Shown here piece by piece: positions 26,504-35,441 of a stretch of DNA of 64,000 nucleotides (position 1 is its first letter; the number at the start of each line of letters is the position of its first letter). The position numbers were made by a program, and so were the translations under genes. This stretch comes from Marinilabilia salmonicolor JCM 21150 (GTDB lineage Bacteria > Bacteroidota > Bacteroidia > Bacteroidales > Marinilabiliaceae): the NCBI RefSeq assembly GCF_000259075.1, contig NZ_AJKI01000003.1:1-64000 (forward strand), in the 5' to 3' direction. The notes beneath the pieces were generated by a model. That model saw only the letters and a program-made list of their open reading frames with translations, ran no database searches and had not been told where the DNA came from.

Positions 26504-27697
26504 TTACAGTTCCAAATCCACATTATGTTGTTCATGCCAGGGCAATCCGCGTTTATTGAGCTCTTCCAGAAACGGATCGGGATTAAACTCCTCTACGTTG
26601 AAAACGCCGGGTTCCTTCCACAGTCCTTTGAGGAACATCATAGCACCGATAGTGGCGGGTACGCCGGTAGTATAACTTACGGCCTGAGTTCCTGTTTCCT
26701 TGTAAGCCTCTTCATGGTCGCAATTATTGTAGATGTAGTAAGTTTTCTCTTTTCCGTCTTTTAATCCTTTGATGCGACAACCAATGGATGTCTGTCCTTT
26801 ATAGTTTTCGCCCAGATCACCGGGATTGGGCAATACAGCTTTCAGGAATTCGATGGGAACAATATCCACCCCATTAAATTTTACCGGTTCAATTCCGGCC
26901 ATCCCAATGTTTTGAATCACACGCAGGTGGGTCAGGTATTCCTGACCAAACGTCATCCAGAAACGGGCTCTTTTCAGAGTGGGGAAGTTTTTAACCAACG
27001 ATTCGAGCTCTTCATGATAGATGAGGTACGACTCTTTGGGGCCGATTTCGGGATAATTCAGCGGCTTGTGAATTTCGTGGGGCTCGGTGAGTTTCCATTG
27101 TCCGTTTTCCCAGTATTTTCCTTTCTGGGTTACCTCCCTGATGTTGATTTCAGGGTTGAAATTGGTAGCGAAAGGTTTTCCATGGTCACCTGCATTGCAA
27201 TCCACAATGTCGAGAAAATGCAATTCGTCGAAATGATGTTTGGCAGCATAGGCGGTAAAAATGGAGGTAACTCCCGGGTCAAAGCCACACCCCAGAATAG
27301 CAGTGAGTCCGGCTTCTTTAAATTTTTCCTGATAAGCCCATTGCCATTTATATTCAAATTTTGCTTCCTCTTTGGGTTCGTAATTGGCCGTGTCAAGATA
27401 CGAAACCCCTGTTTCCAGACAGGCATCCATGATGGTCAGATCCTGGTATGGCAGTGCCACGTTGACAACCAGATCCGGTTTGTAGCTGTTAATCAGTTCT
27501 ACCAGTTCCGGCACATTATCAGCATCTACCTGTGCTGTTTGAATACGGTTTCCACCAATTTTTTCTGCAATGGCATCGCATTTGCTTTTGGTGCGACTTG
27601 CCAGTATTATTTCAGAAAAAACTTCAGGAATGGAGGCCATCTTATGGGCCACCACTGTGCCGACACCTCCGGCGCCAATAATTAATACTTTACCCAT
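26504..27697 (-). CDS. carboxynorspermidine synthase (saccharopine dehydrogenase family)
   Basis: A 397-residue NAD(P)H-dependent enzyme that condenses aspartate semialdehyde with putrescine (or diaminopropane) to carboxyspermidine (or carboxynorspermidine). The N-terminal Rossmann motif is VLIIGAGGVGTVVAHKMA; VNVALPYQD, YLDTANYEP and LGCGFDPGVTSIF follow as in the family, and the C-terminal domain has YTTGVPATIGAMM. It is longer and different from lysine-pathway saccharopine dehydrogenases. With nspC at 13328 it completes the alternative spermidine route. The gene is monocistronic. Confidence 0.9.
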   Translation of the reverse strand: MGKVLIIGAGGVGTVVAHKMASIPEVFSEIILASRTKSKCDAIAEKIGGNRIQTAQVDADNVPELVELINSYKPDLVVNVALPYQDLTIMDACLETGVSYLDTANYEPKEEAKFEYKWQWAYQEKFKEAGLTAILGCGFDPGVTSIFTAYAAKHHFDELHFLDIVDCNAGDHGKPFATNFNPEINIREVTQKGKYWENGQWKLTEPHEIHKPLNYPEIGPKESYLIYHEELESLVKNFPTLKRARFWMTFGQEYLTHLRVIQNIGMAGIEPVKFNGVDIVPIEFLKAVLPNPGDLGENYKGQTSIGCRIKGLKDGKEKTYYIYNNCDHEEAYKETGTQAVSYTTGVPATIGAMMFLKGLWKEPGVFNVEEFNPDPFLEELNKRGLPWHEQHNVDLEL

Positions 27698-27837
27698 TTT
27701 CTGATTTACATTTTTTTGGTTTGAAAATACCCTTTAATTATGGCAGCAAAGAAATGAATTTTTTTAATCTCTTTACCTTATGGGTCGATTAATATAGCAA
27801 TTTTATATTTTTACTGCGAATTTAAACCGTTAAAATA

Positions 27838-28872
27838 ATGAACAATGTAATTAAAGGACTTTTGTTCCTCCTGGTGATGGTTGTTGTTTGCTCATGCCAG
27901 CCATCTGTCGAGCAAAGAGTCGTAGGATTTTACAATTTAGAGAATTTGTTTGATACCATGGATGATCCGGATGTGAGGGATGAAGTATTCACTCCGGAAA
28001 GTGAAAAGAAATGGGATGTTAACCGTTATCAGCGAAAGCTTCAGAATATGGCTTCTGTAATATCAGGGATAGGAGCGGCCGAAGTAGTAGGTGCTCCTGC
28101 TGTGCTGGGGCTTTGCGAAATGGAGAACCGGGAAGTGTTAGAAGATCTGGTATCAACCGACAGGCTTAAAGCATTCAATTATCAGATTATTCATCAGGAT
28201 TCTCCTGATAAGCGCGGTATTGATGTGGCACTGATTTACCGACCGGAAATTTTTAAACCTGAATCATACCGAGCCGTTCCTCTTTTCATCCAGGGGGAGG
28301 AGGGAGAGCGCATTTACACCCGTGATCAGTTGGTCGTTACAGGGGCGCTTGATGGTGATCGCATGCATTTTATTGTGAACCACTGGCCATCTCGTTATGG
28401 GGGGAAAGAACGCAGTATCCCGTTGCGAAAGGCCGCTGCTGAATTAACCCGTTCATTGGTCGATTCTATTGCGTCGGCAGATGCAGATGCCCGCATTGTT
28501 GTAATGGGTGACCTTAACGATGATCCGGTGGATGTGAGTGTGAAAAAATATCTGAAGGCAGGGGTGACTTCGCAACAAATAGGTAGTGACAGTCTCTTTA
28601 ATGCTACAGCTCCGTTGTTTTTTGAAGGTCGTGGAACACTCTGTCACCGTGATTTTTGGAATTTATTTGATCAGATTATCGTTACTCCTAATCTGATGGA
28701 TGCTAATTCCGGGAAACATCATATCGTTAAAACAGAAATTTACGATAAGCAGTACTTACGTCAGCAGGAGGGTGATTATAGTGGCTATCCCTTTCGGACT
28801 TTTGTAGGTAATTGGTATCACGGTGGATACAGCGATCATTTTGCAAGCTATGTTGTGTTGAAGAAAAAGTAG
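27838..28872 (+). CDS. endonuclease/exonuclease/phosphatase-family lipoprotein
   Basis: A 344-residue lipoprotein: lipobox VVVCSC with lipidation at about Cys20. The body is the DNase I-like fold with its metal and catalytic motifs: GFYNLENLFDTM, LCEMENREVLEDL, HFIVNHWPSRYGG, VVMGDLNDDPVD and GGYSDHFAS at the end. It could act as an extracellular nuclease or a phosphodiesterase; members of this group are poorly characterised. It is transcribed alone from an upstream AT-rich region (TATATTTT at 27803-27810) and converges with the adenosyltransferase gene 8 bases downstream. Confidence 0.88.
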   Translation: MNNVIKGLLFLLVMVVVCSCQPSVEQRVVGFYNLENLFDTMDDPDVRDEVFTPESEKKWDVNRYQRKLQNMASVISGIGAAEVVGAPAVLGLCEMENREVLEDLVSTDRLKAFNYQIIHQDSPDKRGIDVALIYRPEIFKPESYRAVPLFIQGEEGERIYTRDQLVVTGALDGDRMHFIVNHWPSRYGGKERSIPLRKAAAELTRSLVDSIASADADARIVVMGDLNDDPVDVSVKKYLKAGVTSQQIGSDSLFNATAPLFFEGRGTLCHRDFWNLFDQIIVTPNLMDANSGKHHIVKTEIYDKQYLRQQEGDYSGYPFRTFVGNWYHGGYSDHFASYVVLKKK

Positions 28873-28880
28873 GAAGAGAA

Positions 28881-29387
28881 TTAAAACTCAATCCCCTTCC
28901 TTGCTTTTACATCTTTTTGATAATAATGACTGACCTCTTTCATTTCGGTGACGAGGTCAGCTTTTTTTATAAGCTCGGGAGGGGCGTAGCGACCTGTGAT
29001 GACCAGCTCGGTATTTTCAGGGACTTCATCAAGCATCGCCAGAACCTCTTCGAGTTTGATCAATTGATAATAGAGGGCGATGTTTAATTCATCCAGCACC
29101 ATCAGGTCGTATTTACCCGATTTGATTAACTCTTTTACTGTCAGCAAGCCTTCCTGAGCAGCTTTGTAATCTTCCGGTTCCGGATCCCGTTTAATAAAGC
29201 ACTTCCGTCCAAATAACTGATGATCTATTTGGGGTATTTGCTCGGTAATGAGTTTTACTTCGCTGTAAGCCATTCCTTTAACAAACTGCCCAAAGAATAT
29301 TTTCTTTCCTGCTCCTGCAGCTCTTACGGATAATCCCAGTGCGGCTGTGGTTTTACCTTTTCCGTTGCCTGTATAGATGTGAATCAT
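28881..29387 (-). CDS. cobO: cob(I)yrinic acid a,c-diamide adenosyltransferase
   Basis: A 168-residue P-loop enzyme that transfers adenosyl from ATP to the cobalt of corrinoids (CobA/BtuR/CobO family), for assembly or salvage of adenosylcobalamin. Walker A is TGNGKGKTTAALG at the N-terminus, followed by VRAAGAGKKIFFGQFVKG; the Walker B-like strand is YDLMVLDELNIAL, and ITGRYAPPELIKKADLVTEM is the conserved C-terminal block. I chose ATG 29387, which gives the usual short N-terminus; a longer frame from 29453 adds unrelated residues. No other cobalamin gene is nearby. Confidence 0.92.
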   Translation of the reverse strand: MIHIYTGNGKGKTTAALGLSVRAAGAGKKIFFGQFVKGMAYSEVKLITEQIPQIDHQLFGRKCFIKRDPEPEDYKAAQEGLLTVKELIKSGKYDLMVLDELNIALYYQLIKLEEVLAMLDEVPENTELVITGRYAPPELIKKADLVTEMKEVSHYYQKDVKARKGIEF

Positions 29388-29472
29388 GGAGTAAAGATAA
29401 GTAAATTCCCGGGAATGGTGCAGAGGGCAATGACTCTGACGCTCATTCCTCAACCCTCACCACTCAACCCTT

Positions 29473-30228
29473 CTACTGTCTGAAACGGACCTCAATTTCG
29501 TCAACCTCCTCCATCAGTTGGGCAAACTTTTGGGTATCGGTTTCTCCCATTTTGTAATGATATGGGAACAAAACGGTTGGCATTACCATCAGGGCGGCTT
29601 CTTTACACATCTCAGGACTCATCGTGTAAGGAAGGTTCATGGGCAGAAAAGCGATGTCTATTTTTCCCAGATCTTTCATCTCCGGGATATTTTCAGTATC
29701 TCCGGCCACATAGACTTTGGTGTCTCCGAATTCTATGACATAGCCGTTCCCCCGGCCTTCTGGGTGGTATGCCGTGCCATCCTCACGTTTGTGGACAATA
29801 TTGTAAGCAGGAACAGCACTAATCTTCCATCCTAAACCTTCTGTTTTATCTCCGTTTTCCAGTACATTACCTTTTTTGAGTGCATCGAATCCGGCCTGGT
29901 TGATGAATATTTGTGTATTTTCTTTTGAAATCAGTTCAATGGTTCCCGCATCCAGATGGTCCCCATGCTCATGAGTGATTAGAATTAGATCGGCTTTAGG
30001 CATGGAGGCGTAATCTCCCATTTGCCCAAAAGGATCTATGTGAATTACTTTGTCATTGACTTCGAACCAAAGTGAGGCGTGCCCAACATGGTGAATGGTT
30101 AACGTTCCAATGGAGGTTTCAAAACCATCCTTTTTAATTTCCTGTGCATTGGAGGTAACGGTGCCTGTGAAAAATAAGGCAAGTATCACACTAAGCAGTT
30201 GTAAAGTATTCTTTTTCATAGTATTCAT
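29473..30228 (-). CDS. periplasmic metal-dependent hydrolase (UlaG-like beta-lactamase fold)
   Basis: A 251-residue exported protein; the signal peptide runs to about residue 28 (LLSVILALFFTGTVTSNA). The metallo-beta-lactamase fold of the UlaG/YtkL type is clear: IHHVGHASLWFE, HIDPFGQMGDY, the metal motif THEHGDHLD and VYVAGDTENIPEM. The C-terminal end has MPTVLFPYHYKMGETD. Substrate unknown; family members hydrolyse lactones, phosphoesters or N-acyl lipids. It is monocistronic. The 310 bases upstream hold no gene that I can support, only a terminator for the next minus-strand gene. Confidence 0.88.
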   Translation of the reverse strand: MNTMKKNTLQLLSVILALFFTGTVTSNAQEIKKDGFETSIGTLTIHHVGHASLWFEVNDKVIHIDPFGQMGDYASMPKADLILITHEHGDHLDAGTIELISKENTQIFINQAGFDALKKGNVLENGDKTEGLGWKISAVPAYNIVHKREDGTAYHPEGRGNGYVIEFGDTKVYVAGDTENIPEMKDLGKIDIAFLPMNLPYTMSPEMCKEAALMVMPTVLFPYHYKMGETDTQKFAQLMEEVDEIEVRFRQ

Positions 30229-30482
30229 GTTTTTTTGATGTTCTTGTTATTTATAACTGCTTTTTGGCGTAAATGTTTTGGGTTTGGGGGAGAATGAGCA
30301 TAGGGCATGGTGCATCGTGAATACGGAGCCTGAAGGGCTGCCATGTTTATACCTGTTCGCCAAATCGTAGAACACCGCCTCTGAAAGTGTCGTATGTTTA
30401 AGTGATAGTAAGATGTGATTTTTTTGAATGAACGAAATATTTATTTGATACTCATATTTGTGATGAGCCAAAGGAATAAGCC

Positions 30483-30514
30483 AAAAAAAAGGACACCAAT
30501 ATTGATGTCCTTTT
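30483..30514 (-). terminator. terminator of the alpha-oxoamine synthase gene
   Basis: On the minus strand, stem AAAAGGACATCAAT/ATTGGTGTCCTTTT (one mismatch, 30514-30487) is followed by a run of eight T. It begins 25 bases past the stop at 30539. Confidence 0.85.
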
Positions 30515-30538
30515 AAAATTATATTATTTCAGCTTTTT

Positions 30539-31792
30539 TTACTGCAAACTTGCAATTTTATCTCCCTGGTATTTTCCGGCAGCCAGTTTTCCTTTGATTT
30601 CAGCGAAGGCTTTTACCGTAAATTCCACATCCTCGAGGGTATGTGCGGCAGTGGGAATCAGACGCAGCATAATTTGTCCTTTAGGAATGACGGGGTAAAC
30701 AACGATGGAGCAGAAAAGATTGTAATTTTCACGCAGGTCCATGGTGAGATTGGTTGCTTCTGGTATTGTTCCGTTCAGGAATACAGGAGTAACCGGTGAT
30801 TCAGTGACTCCAAGGTTGAAACCTTCTTCACGCAATCCTTTTTGGAGTGCTTTCACTACCGTCCACAGTTGTTCTTTAAGCTCGGGGCTGTTTTTCAGCA
30901 GTTCCAGACGCTTCAATGCTCCAATTACCATAGGCATGGGCAATGACTTGGCGAAAATCTGGGAGCGCATATTGTAGCGCAGATATTGAATGACATCTTC
31001 CCGGCTGGCAACAAATGCACCAATTCCGGCCATTGATTTGGCAAATGTTCCGAAAATTACATCCACCTTATCTGTAACGCCGTAGTGTTCGGCGACTCCG
31101 GCTCCGGTTGTTCCCATGGTTCCAAATCCGTGGGCATCGTCAACCAAAAGGCGGAAGTCATATTTTTCTTTCAGGGCAGTGATTTTATGTAAGTGACCCA
31201 AATCTCCTGCCATTCCGAAAACACCTTCTGTGATCACAAGGATACCACCTCCTGATTCCCGGGCCCGGTTGGTGGCCATTTTTAGCATTTTGTCGCATCG
31301 CTCAATGTCGTTGTGCGGGAATACAAAGCTTTTTCCTCCTTTTGCCTTATGGAGAAAAACACCATCCATAATACAGGCATGTGACTCGGAGTCATAAACG
31401 ATGACATCTTTGCGGGTTGCCAGGGTATCAATAATAGAAACCATTCCCTGGTAACCGAAGTTGAGCAGGTAAGCATCGTCTTTACCAACGAAGTCTGCAA
31501 GTGCACTTTCCAGCTCTTCGTGTTTGCTGGTATGGCCTGACATCATACGGGCTCCCATTGGATAACCAAGTCCCCATTCTTTAGCCGCGTCGGCATCTGC
31601 TTTGCGAACTTCGGGATGATTGGCCAAGCCGAGATAGTTGTTCAGACTCCAGGTAAGAACTTCTTTTCCACGAAAGATCATGTGCGGATTTATCTCACCT
31701 TCCAGCTTTGGGAAAGCAAAATAACCGTGGGCGTCTTTGCCATATTGGCCAAGTGGCCCCATGTTTTGACTTATTTTATCAAAAATATCCAC
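30539..31792 (-). CDS. PLP-dependent alpha-oxoamine synthase (KBL/AONS/SPT family)
   Basis: A 417-residue enzyme of the class that joins an amino acid to an acyl-CoA with loss of CO2. Visible are SLNNYLGLANHPEV, MGARMMSGHTSKHEELE, LLVDDAHGFGTMG and the PLP lysine in GTFAKSMAGIGAF. Candidates are 2-amino-3-ketobutyrate CoA ligase, serine palmitoyltransferase for sphingolipids, or cysteate acyltransferase for sulfonolipids; the N-terminal stretch YFAFPKLEGEINPHMIF differs from the E. coli Kbl and from the Bacteroides sphingolipid enzyme as I remember them. No threonine dehydrogenase lies nearby. A TACCTTTG promoter box precedes it. Exact substrate undecided. Confidence 0.85.
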   Translation of the reverse strand: MDIFDKISQNMGPLGQYGKDAHGYFAFPKLEGEINPHMIFRGKEVLTWSLNNYLGLANHPEVRKADADAAKEWGLGYPMGARMMSGHTSKHEELESALADFVGKDDAYLLNFGYQGMVSIIDTLATRKDVIVYDSESHACIMDGVFLHKAKGGKSFVFPHNDIERCDKMLKMATNRARESGGGILVITEGVFGMAGDLGHLHKITALKEKYDFRLLVDDAHGFGTMGTTGAGVAEHYGVTDKVDVIFGTFAKSMAGIGAFVASREDVIQYLRYNMRSQIFAKSLPMPMVIGALKRLELLKNSPELKEQLWTVVKALQKGLREEGFNLGVTESPVTPVFLNGTIPEATNLTMDLRENYNLFCSIVVYPVIPKGQIMLRLIPTAAHTLEDVEFTVKAFAEIKGKLAAGKYQGDKIASLQ

Positions 31793-31820
31793 TTTACTAT
31801 AGCTTTTTAGATTTTACGGG

Positions 31821-31828
31821 CAAAGGTA
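31821..31828 (-). promoter_or_regulatory. -7 box TACCTTTG of the alpha-oxoamine synthase gene
   Basis: Exact TAnnTTTG match on the minus strand, 28 bases upstream of the ATG at 31792. No clear -33 TTTG. Confidence 0.5.
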
Positions 31829-31987
31829 ATGTTTTTTGTTTATTTCTATTGTTCCTGCCAAAAAACCATGTAATGAAGTGTATTCTTGTTCTGATTATTT
31901 CTCTGTGGCCTGGTTTTTGATAATCATGAGCGTCAATGATTGAAAAAGAAAAAACACTTCAAGAACTGTTTTTTTAAAGTAAAACCG

Positions 31988-31995
31988 TATCTTTG
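31988..31995 (+). promoter_or_regulatory. -7 box TATCTTTG of the bamD operon
   Basis: TATCTTTGCA fits the Bacteroidota -7 consensus. It lies 73 bases before the chosen bamD start and downstream of a possible earlier ATG at 31940, which argues against that longer frame. A T-run (31969-31975) lies near the -33 position. Confidence 0.55.
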
Positions 31996-32068
31996 CACGG
32001 AATTTTGTCAATATCTGTTTTGGTTATTGAACCTGATTCAGCAAATGCACAAAAAGCGCATATTTACA

Positions 32069-32875
32069 ATGAGGAAATTGCTTGTATTACTGGCCGTTGT
32101 ATTATTGGCCTCCTGTAGCGAATATCAGAAAATATTAAAAAGTACCGATTACGACCTGAAATATGAAAAGGCGTTGGAGTATTATGAGGAAGGCGATTAT
32201 ATGCGCGCTTCTACATTGCTTCAGGAGCTGATTTCTGTGTTTATGGGGACCGCCCGGGCAGAAGAAGCACAATATAAATATGCCAACGCACTTTACGAAA
32301 TGCGTGACTATATCAGTTCGGTTCATTTTTTCCGGGATTTTGTAAAGAAATATCCCAATAGTGAATATGCTGAAAAGTCACAATTTATGGTGGGAGCCAA
32401 TTATTATCAGATGTCTCCCAAACCGCGACTGGATCAGACAGATACTCAGAATGCCATTGAATCGCTGGAGCTGTTTCTAAGCCTTTATCCACAGAGTGAA
32501 ATGGCCGATGAAGCCGTTACCATGATTGAAGAGATGGAGGAGAAGTTGGTATATAAATCTTATTTAAGTGCCAAACTTTATTATCACCTTGGTACTTATA
32601 TGGGAAACAATTACCATTCGGCCGTAATTACAGCCCGCAACAGCCTGGATGAATTTCCCGATACTGAATACCGTGAAGAGCTGTCGTTCCTCATTCTGGA
32701 TTCACTGTTTATTCAGGCAACAAACAGTGTGAAGGAAAAGGAAGAAGATCGTTTGAGGCTTACGCTGGATGAGTATTATGCTTTCATTAATGAATTTCCT
32801 GAAAGCTCATACATGAAAGAGGCCAATAAGATTTTTGAAGATGTAACATCGATGTTAGAACCATATAACAATTAA
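32069..32875 (+). CDS. bamD: outer membrane protein assembly factor BamD
   Basis: A 268-residue lipoprotein of the BAM complex, which inserts beta-barrel proteins in the outer membrane. The signal is MRKLLVLLAVVLLASC with lipidation at Cys16. Helical TPR-like repeats follow (LKYEKALEYYEEGDYMRAS; YKYANALYEMRDYISSVHFFRDFVKKYPNS; AIESLELFLSLYPQSEMADEA). I chose ATG 32069, because a longer frame from 31940 would start upstream of the promoter box and lacks a signal peptide. It is the first gene of the conserved bamD-rpoZ-coaBC-DUF4835-recN block. Confidence 0.92.
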   Translation: MRKLLVLLAVVLLASCSEYQKILKSTDYDLKYEKALEYYEEGDYMRASTLLQELISVFMGTARAEEAQYKYANALYEMRDYISSVHFFRDFVKKYPNSEYAEKSQFMVGANYYQMSPKPRLDQTDTQNAIESLELFLSLYPQSEMADEAVTMIEEMEEKLVYKSYLSAKLYYHLGTYMGNNYHSAVITARNSLDEFPDTEYREELSFLILDSLFIQATNSVKEKEEDRLRLTLDEYYAFINEFPESSYMKEANKIFEDVTSMLEPYNN

Positions 32876-32887
32876 ATTTTCATTGCA

Positions 32888-33226
32888 ATGGATTATAAAA
32901 AGTCAAATGCGCCATTGAGTACTATTACCTGGGATACTCAGGAGATGTCGGCTCAAACCGGAAACATCTATGAGACGGTGATGATTATAGGTAAAAGGGC
33001 CAATCAGATTGGTGTTGAGATGAAAGAAGAGCTCAATAAAAAATTGCAGGAATTTGCTTCATATACCGATAACCTTGAAGAGGTTTTTGAGAACAGAGAG
33101 CAAATTGAAATCTCCAAGTTTTATGAGCGTCTTCCCAAGCCGTCTCTGCTTGGTGCTCAGGAGTATGTTGAGGGGAAAATTTACTATCGTAATCCCGCCA
33201 ACGATAAGGCTGAAGACGAACAATAG
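32888..33226 (+). CDS. rpoZ: DNA-directed RNA polymerase omega subunit
   Basis: A 112-residue small polymerase subunit of the Rpb6/omega family in its Bacteroidota form. The helix with NIYETVMIIGKRANQIG matches the conserved core that contacts beta-prime (the ARRA-like region of other bacteria). The C-terminal extension YERLPKPSLLGAQEYVEGKI is typical of this phylum. It lies 12 bases after bamD and before a terminator. The position between bamD and coaBC is a phylum-wide arrangement, as rpoZ precedes coaBC in many bacteria. Confidence 0.9.
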   Translation: MDYKKSNAPLSTITWDTQEMSAQTGNIYETVMIIGKRANQIGVEMKEELNKKLQEFASYTDNLEEVFENREQIEISKFYERLPKPSLLGAQEYVEGKIYYRNPANDKAEDEQ

Positions 33227-33236
33227 AAAATATTTC

Positions 33237-33275
33237 AAAAAGGCTTCCCTGCTTTTGCGGGGAAGCTTTTGTTGT
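33237..33275 (+). terminator. terminator after rpoZ
   Basis: An 11-pair stem with two G-U pairs (AAGGCTTCCCT with GGGGAAGCTTT, around 33239-33270) and a GCTTTTGC loop, followed by TTTTGTTGTTTT. Confidence 0.75.
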
Positions 33276-33327
33276 TTTCAGGATTGTTGAATCTGTTCCA
33301 TGAACCAAGGAACATTAAATTCCCCGG

Positions 33328-34536
33328 ATGCTGAAAGGAAAGAAGGTTATTTTAGGTGTCACCGGCAGTATTGCTGCGTATAAATCTGTTTTGTTACTTC
33401 GCCTTTTGGTGAAAGCCGGTGCCGAAGTGCAGGTCATTATCACTCCTGCCGGCAAAGAGTTTATTACCCCTGTTACGTTATCTGCCCTTTCGGGCAAAGC
33501 TGTTCTCTCCGATTTTTTTGCCAACAAAGATGGCACATGGCATAGTCATGTGGATCTTGGCTTATGGGCCGATATTATGGTTGTTGCTCCGGCCAGTGCC
33601 AATACCATGGGTAAAATGGTCAATGCTATTTGTGACAACCTGTTAATTACGACTTATCTTTCGGCGAAATGTCCTGTGCTTGTTGCTCCTGCTATGGACC
33701 TGGATATGTATGCCCATCCGGCAAATCAAAGAAACATTGAGCAGTTGCGTACTTTTGGGGCCCATATTGTGGAACCCGGTACCGGAGAATTGGCCAGTGG
33801 CCTTGAAGGAAAAGGGAGAATGGAAGACCCGGAGGTAATTGTTCAGAGAATTACGGAAATTCTGGGCAATCAAAAAAAAAAGACACTGACTGGTAAAAAG
33901 GTGCTTGTCACTGCCGGGCCTACCTACGAAAATATTGATCCTGTTCGTTTTATCGGAAATTATTCATCAGGCAAAATGGGGTTTGCTATCGCCGAGGCAC
34001 TTGCAGACAAAGGGGCGGAGGTGAAACTGGTGGCAGGGCCGGTAAATCTTTCAGTTGCTCACCCATCAATTAAGCGTGCCGATGTAGTTTCTGCCAGAGA
34101 AATGGACAGTGCCTGCCGGGAAATATTTCCCGATTGTGATGCTGCTGTTTTTTCTGCGGCGGTGGCCGATTATGCGCCGGCCAATCTTTCTGCTGATAAA
34201 ATTAAACGAACCGGAGAAGAATTGAATCTTCAATTGAAACCCAATCCTGATATTGCAGCCAATATGGGGGCCCTGAAGGAAGATCATCAGGTAACTGTTG
34301 GTTTTGCACTGGAGACTTCCAATGAGGAAGCCAATGCTCTTAATAAAATCAAAAAAAAGAATTTTGATTTTATTGTGCTTAACTCACCGAATCGTGCCGG
34401 TGAGGGCTTTATGACCGATACCAACCGTATTACAATAATTCATAAAGACCATAAAAAAGAAAATTTTCCGTTAAAGAGTAAGAAAGAGGTTGCTGGAGAT
34501 ATTGCTTCAGCCCTGGAAAAAATTCTTTTGAAATGA
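33328..34536 (+). CDS. coaBC: bifunctional phosphopantothenoylcysteine decarboxylase/synthetase
   Basis: A 402-residue two-domain enzyme of coenzyme A synthesis. The N-terminal CoaC flavoprotein domain (1-185) shows ILGVTGSIAAYKS, the active-site His in TWHSHVDLGLW, the APASANTMGKM motif and APAMDLDMY. The C-terminal CoaB domain (about 188-402) has VLVTAGPTYENIDPVRFIGN then YSSGKMGFAIAEAL, and NPDIAANMG further on. CoaB joins cysteine to 4'-phosphopantothenate using CTP; CoaC decarboxylates the product with FMN. The stop overlaps the start of the next gene by four bases (ATGA), so translation is likely coupled. Confidence 0.95.
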   Translation: MLKGKKVILGVTGSIAAYKSVLLLRLLVKAGAEVQVIITPAGKEFITPVTLSALSGKAVLSDFFANKDGTWHSHVDLGLWADIMVVAPASANTMGKMVNAICDNLLITTYLSAKCPVLVAPAMDLDMYAHPANQRNIEQLRTFGAHIVEPGTGELASGLEGKGRMEDPEVIVQRITEILGNQKKKTLTGKKVLVTAGPTYENIDPVRFIGNYSSGKMGFAIAEALADKGAEVKLVAGPVNLSVAHPSIKRADVVSAREMDSACREIFPDCDAAVFSAAVADYAPANLSADKIKRTGEELNLQLKPNPDIAANMGALKEDHQVTVGFALETSNEEANALNKIKKKNFDFIVLNSPNRAGEGFMTDTNRITIIHKDHKKENFPLKSKKEVAGDIASALEKILLK

Positions 34537-35435
34537 GAAAACTGATTTTTGTATCTTTCTTTTTGCTGATGTCTCTGATGGCTGCGTCCGGGCAGGAACT
34601 GCGTTGCAATGTTCAGGTAGTAGCTCCATCCGTTCAGGGGACCAATCGTAATGTGTTTCAGACATTGCGTGAGACCATTTATGAATTTATGAACAACCAG
34701 CAGTGGACCAATCATCAGTATGAGAACTCCGAACGCATTGAGTGCACCTTTCATTTTACCATCGACGAAGTAATAGGAGTGGATCAGTTCAGAGGCTCCA
34801 TGCAGATACAGGCTCGTCGACCGGTTTACAATTCTGCTTATTCCACCACTACGTTGAATCTTAAAGATGATAATGTGGATTTCAGGTATGGTGAATATGA
34901 ACAACTGGTTTACAATAAAAACAATATTGAATCCAACCTGGTGGCACTATTAGCTTATTATGCCAATATTGTCCTGGGGTATGACTATGATACTTTCAGT
35001 CCTGAAGGTGGAACAACCTGGTTTGAAGAGGCTGAACGCATTGTAGGGATGATGCAAAATGCCCGTGAAAGCGGTTGGAAACAATTTGAAAGTCGGCAGA
35101 ACCGCTACTGGCTGGTGGATAATCTGCTAGAAGAAGACCACAGACCCTTGCGGGAGTTTTATTATGAATATCATCGCACTGGTTTGGATCAGATGTCCGA
35201 AGATCCGGAGGAGGGAAGAGCAAATATTGCGGAATCGATGGATTTGTTGAAAAAAGTTTACAGAACAGACCCCAGTTCGTTTGCTTTGCAGGTGTTATTT
35301 GATGCCAAGCATCAGGAATTTGTCAATATTTTCTCGGAATCTTTCTCCATGGAGAAGGCAGAGGTTGTCAATACCCTTTCAGAAATCAATCCTACCAATT
35401 CGGATGCTTATCAGAAATTGCTTAAAGATAATTAA
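34533..35435 (+). CDS. DUF4835 family exported protein
   Basis: A 300-residue protein with a signal peptide (MRKLIFVSFFLLMSLMAASG, then QELRC). The sequence fits DUF4835 throughout: LRCNVQVVAPSVQGTNRNVF, RIECTFHFTIDE, the IQARRPVYNS stretch and VALLAYYANIVLGYDYDTFS. This family is confined to Bacteroidota and is always found between coaBC and recN; no biochemical function is known. Its position next to BamD suggests an envelope role, but that is only inference. Confidence 0.9.
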   Translation: MRKLIFVSFFLLMSLMAASGQELRCNVQVVAPSVQGTNRNVFQTLRETIYEFMNNQQWTNHQYENSERIECTFHFTIDEVIGVDQFRGSMQIQARRPVYNSAYSTTTLNLKDDNVDFRYGEYEQLVYNKNNIESNLVALLAYYANIVLGYDYDTFSPEGGTTWFEEAERIVGMMQNARESGWKQFESRQNRYWLVDNLLEEDHRPLREFYYEYHRTGLDQMSEDPEEGRANIAESMDLLKKVYRTDPSSFALQVLFDAKHQEFVNIFSESFSMEKAEVVNTLSEINPTNSDAYQKLLKDN

Positions 35436-35441
35436 TGTAAT

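Noticed and set aside
26912-27685. A 257-codon plus-strand frame opposite carboxynorspermidine synthase
   Set aside because: It lies fully antisense to a gene with clear family motifs, and its translation is Phe- and Cys-rich without any domain.
31940-32068. Upstream ATG for bamD at 31940
   Set aside because: It lies before the TATCTTTG box and would bury the lipoprotein signal 43 residues inside the protein.
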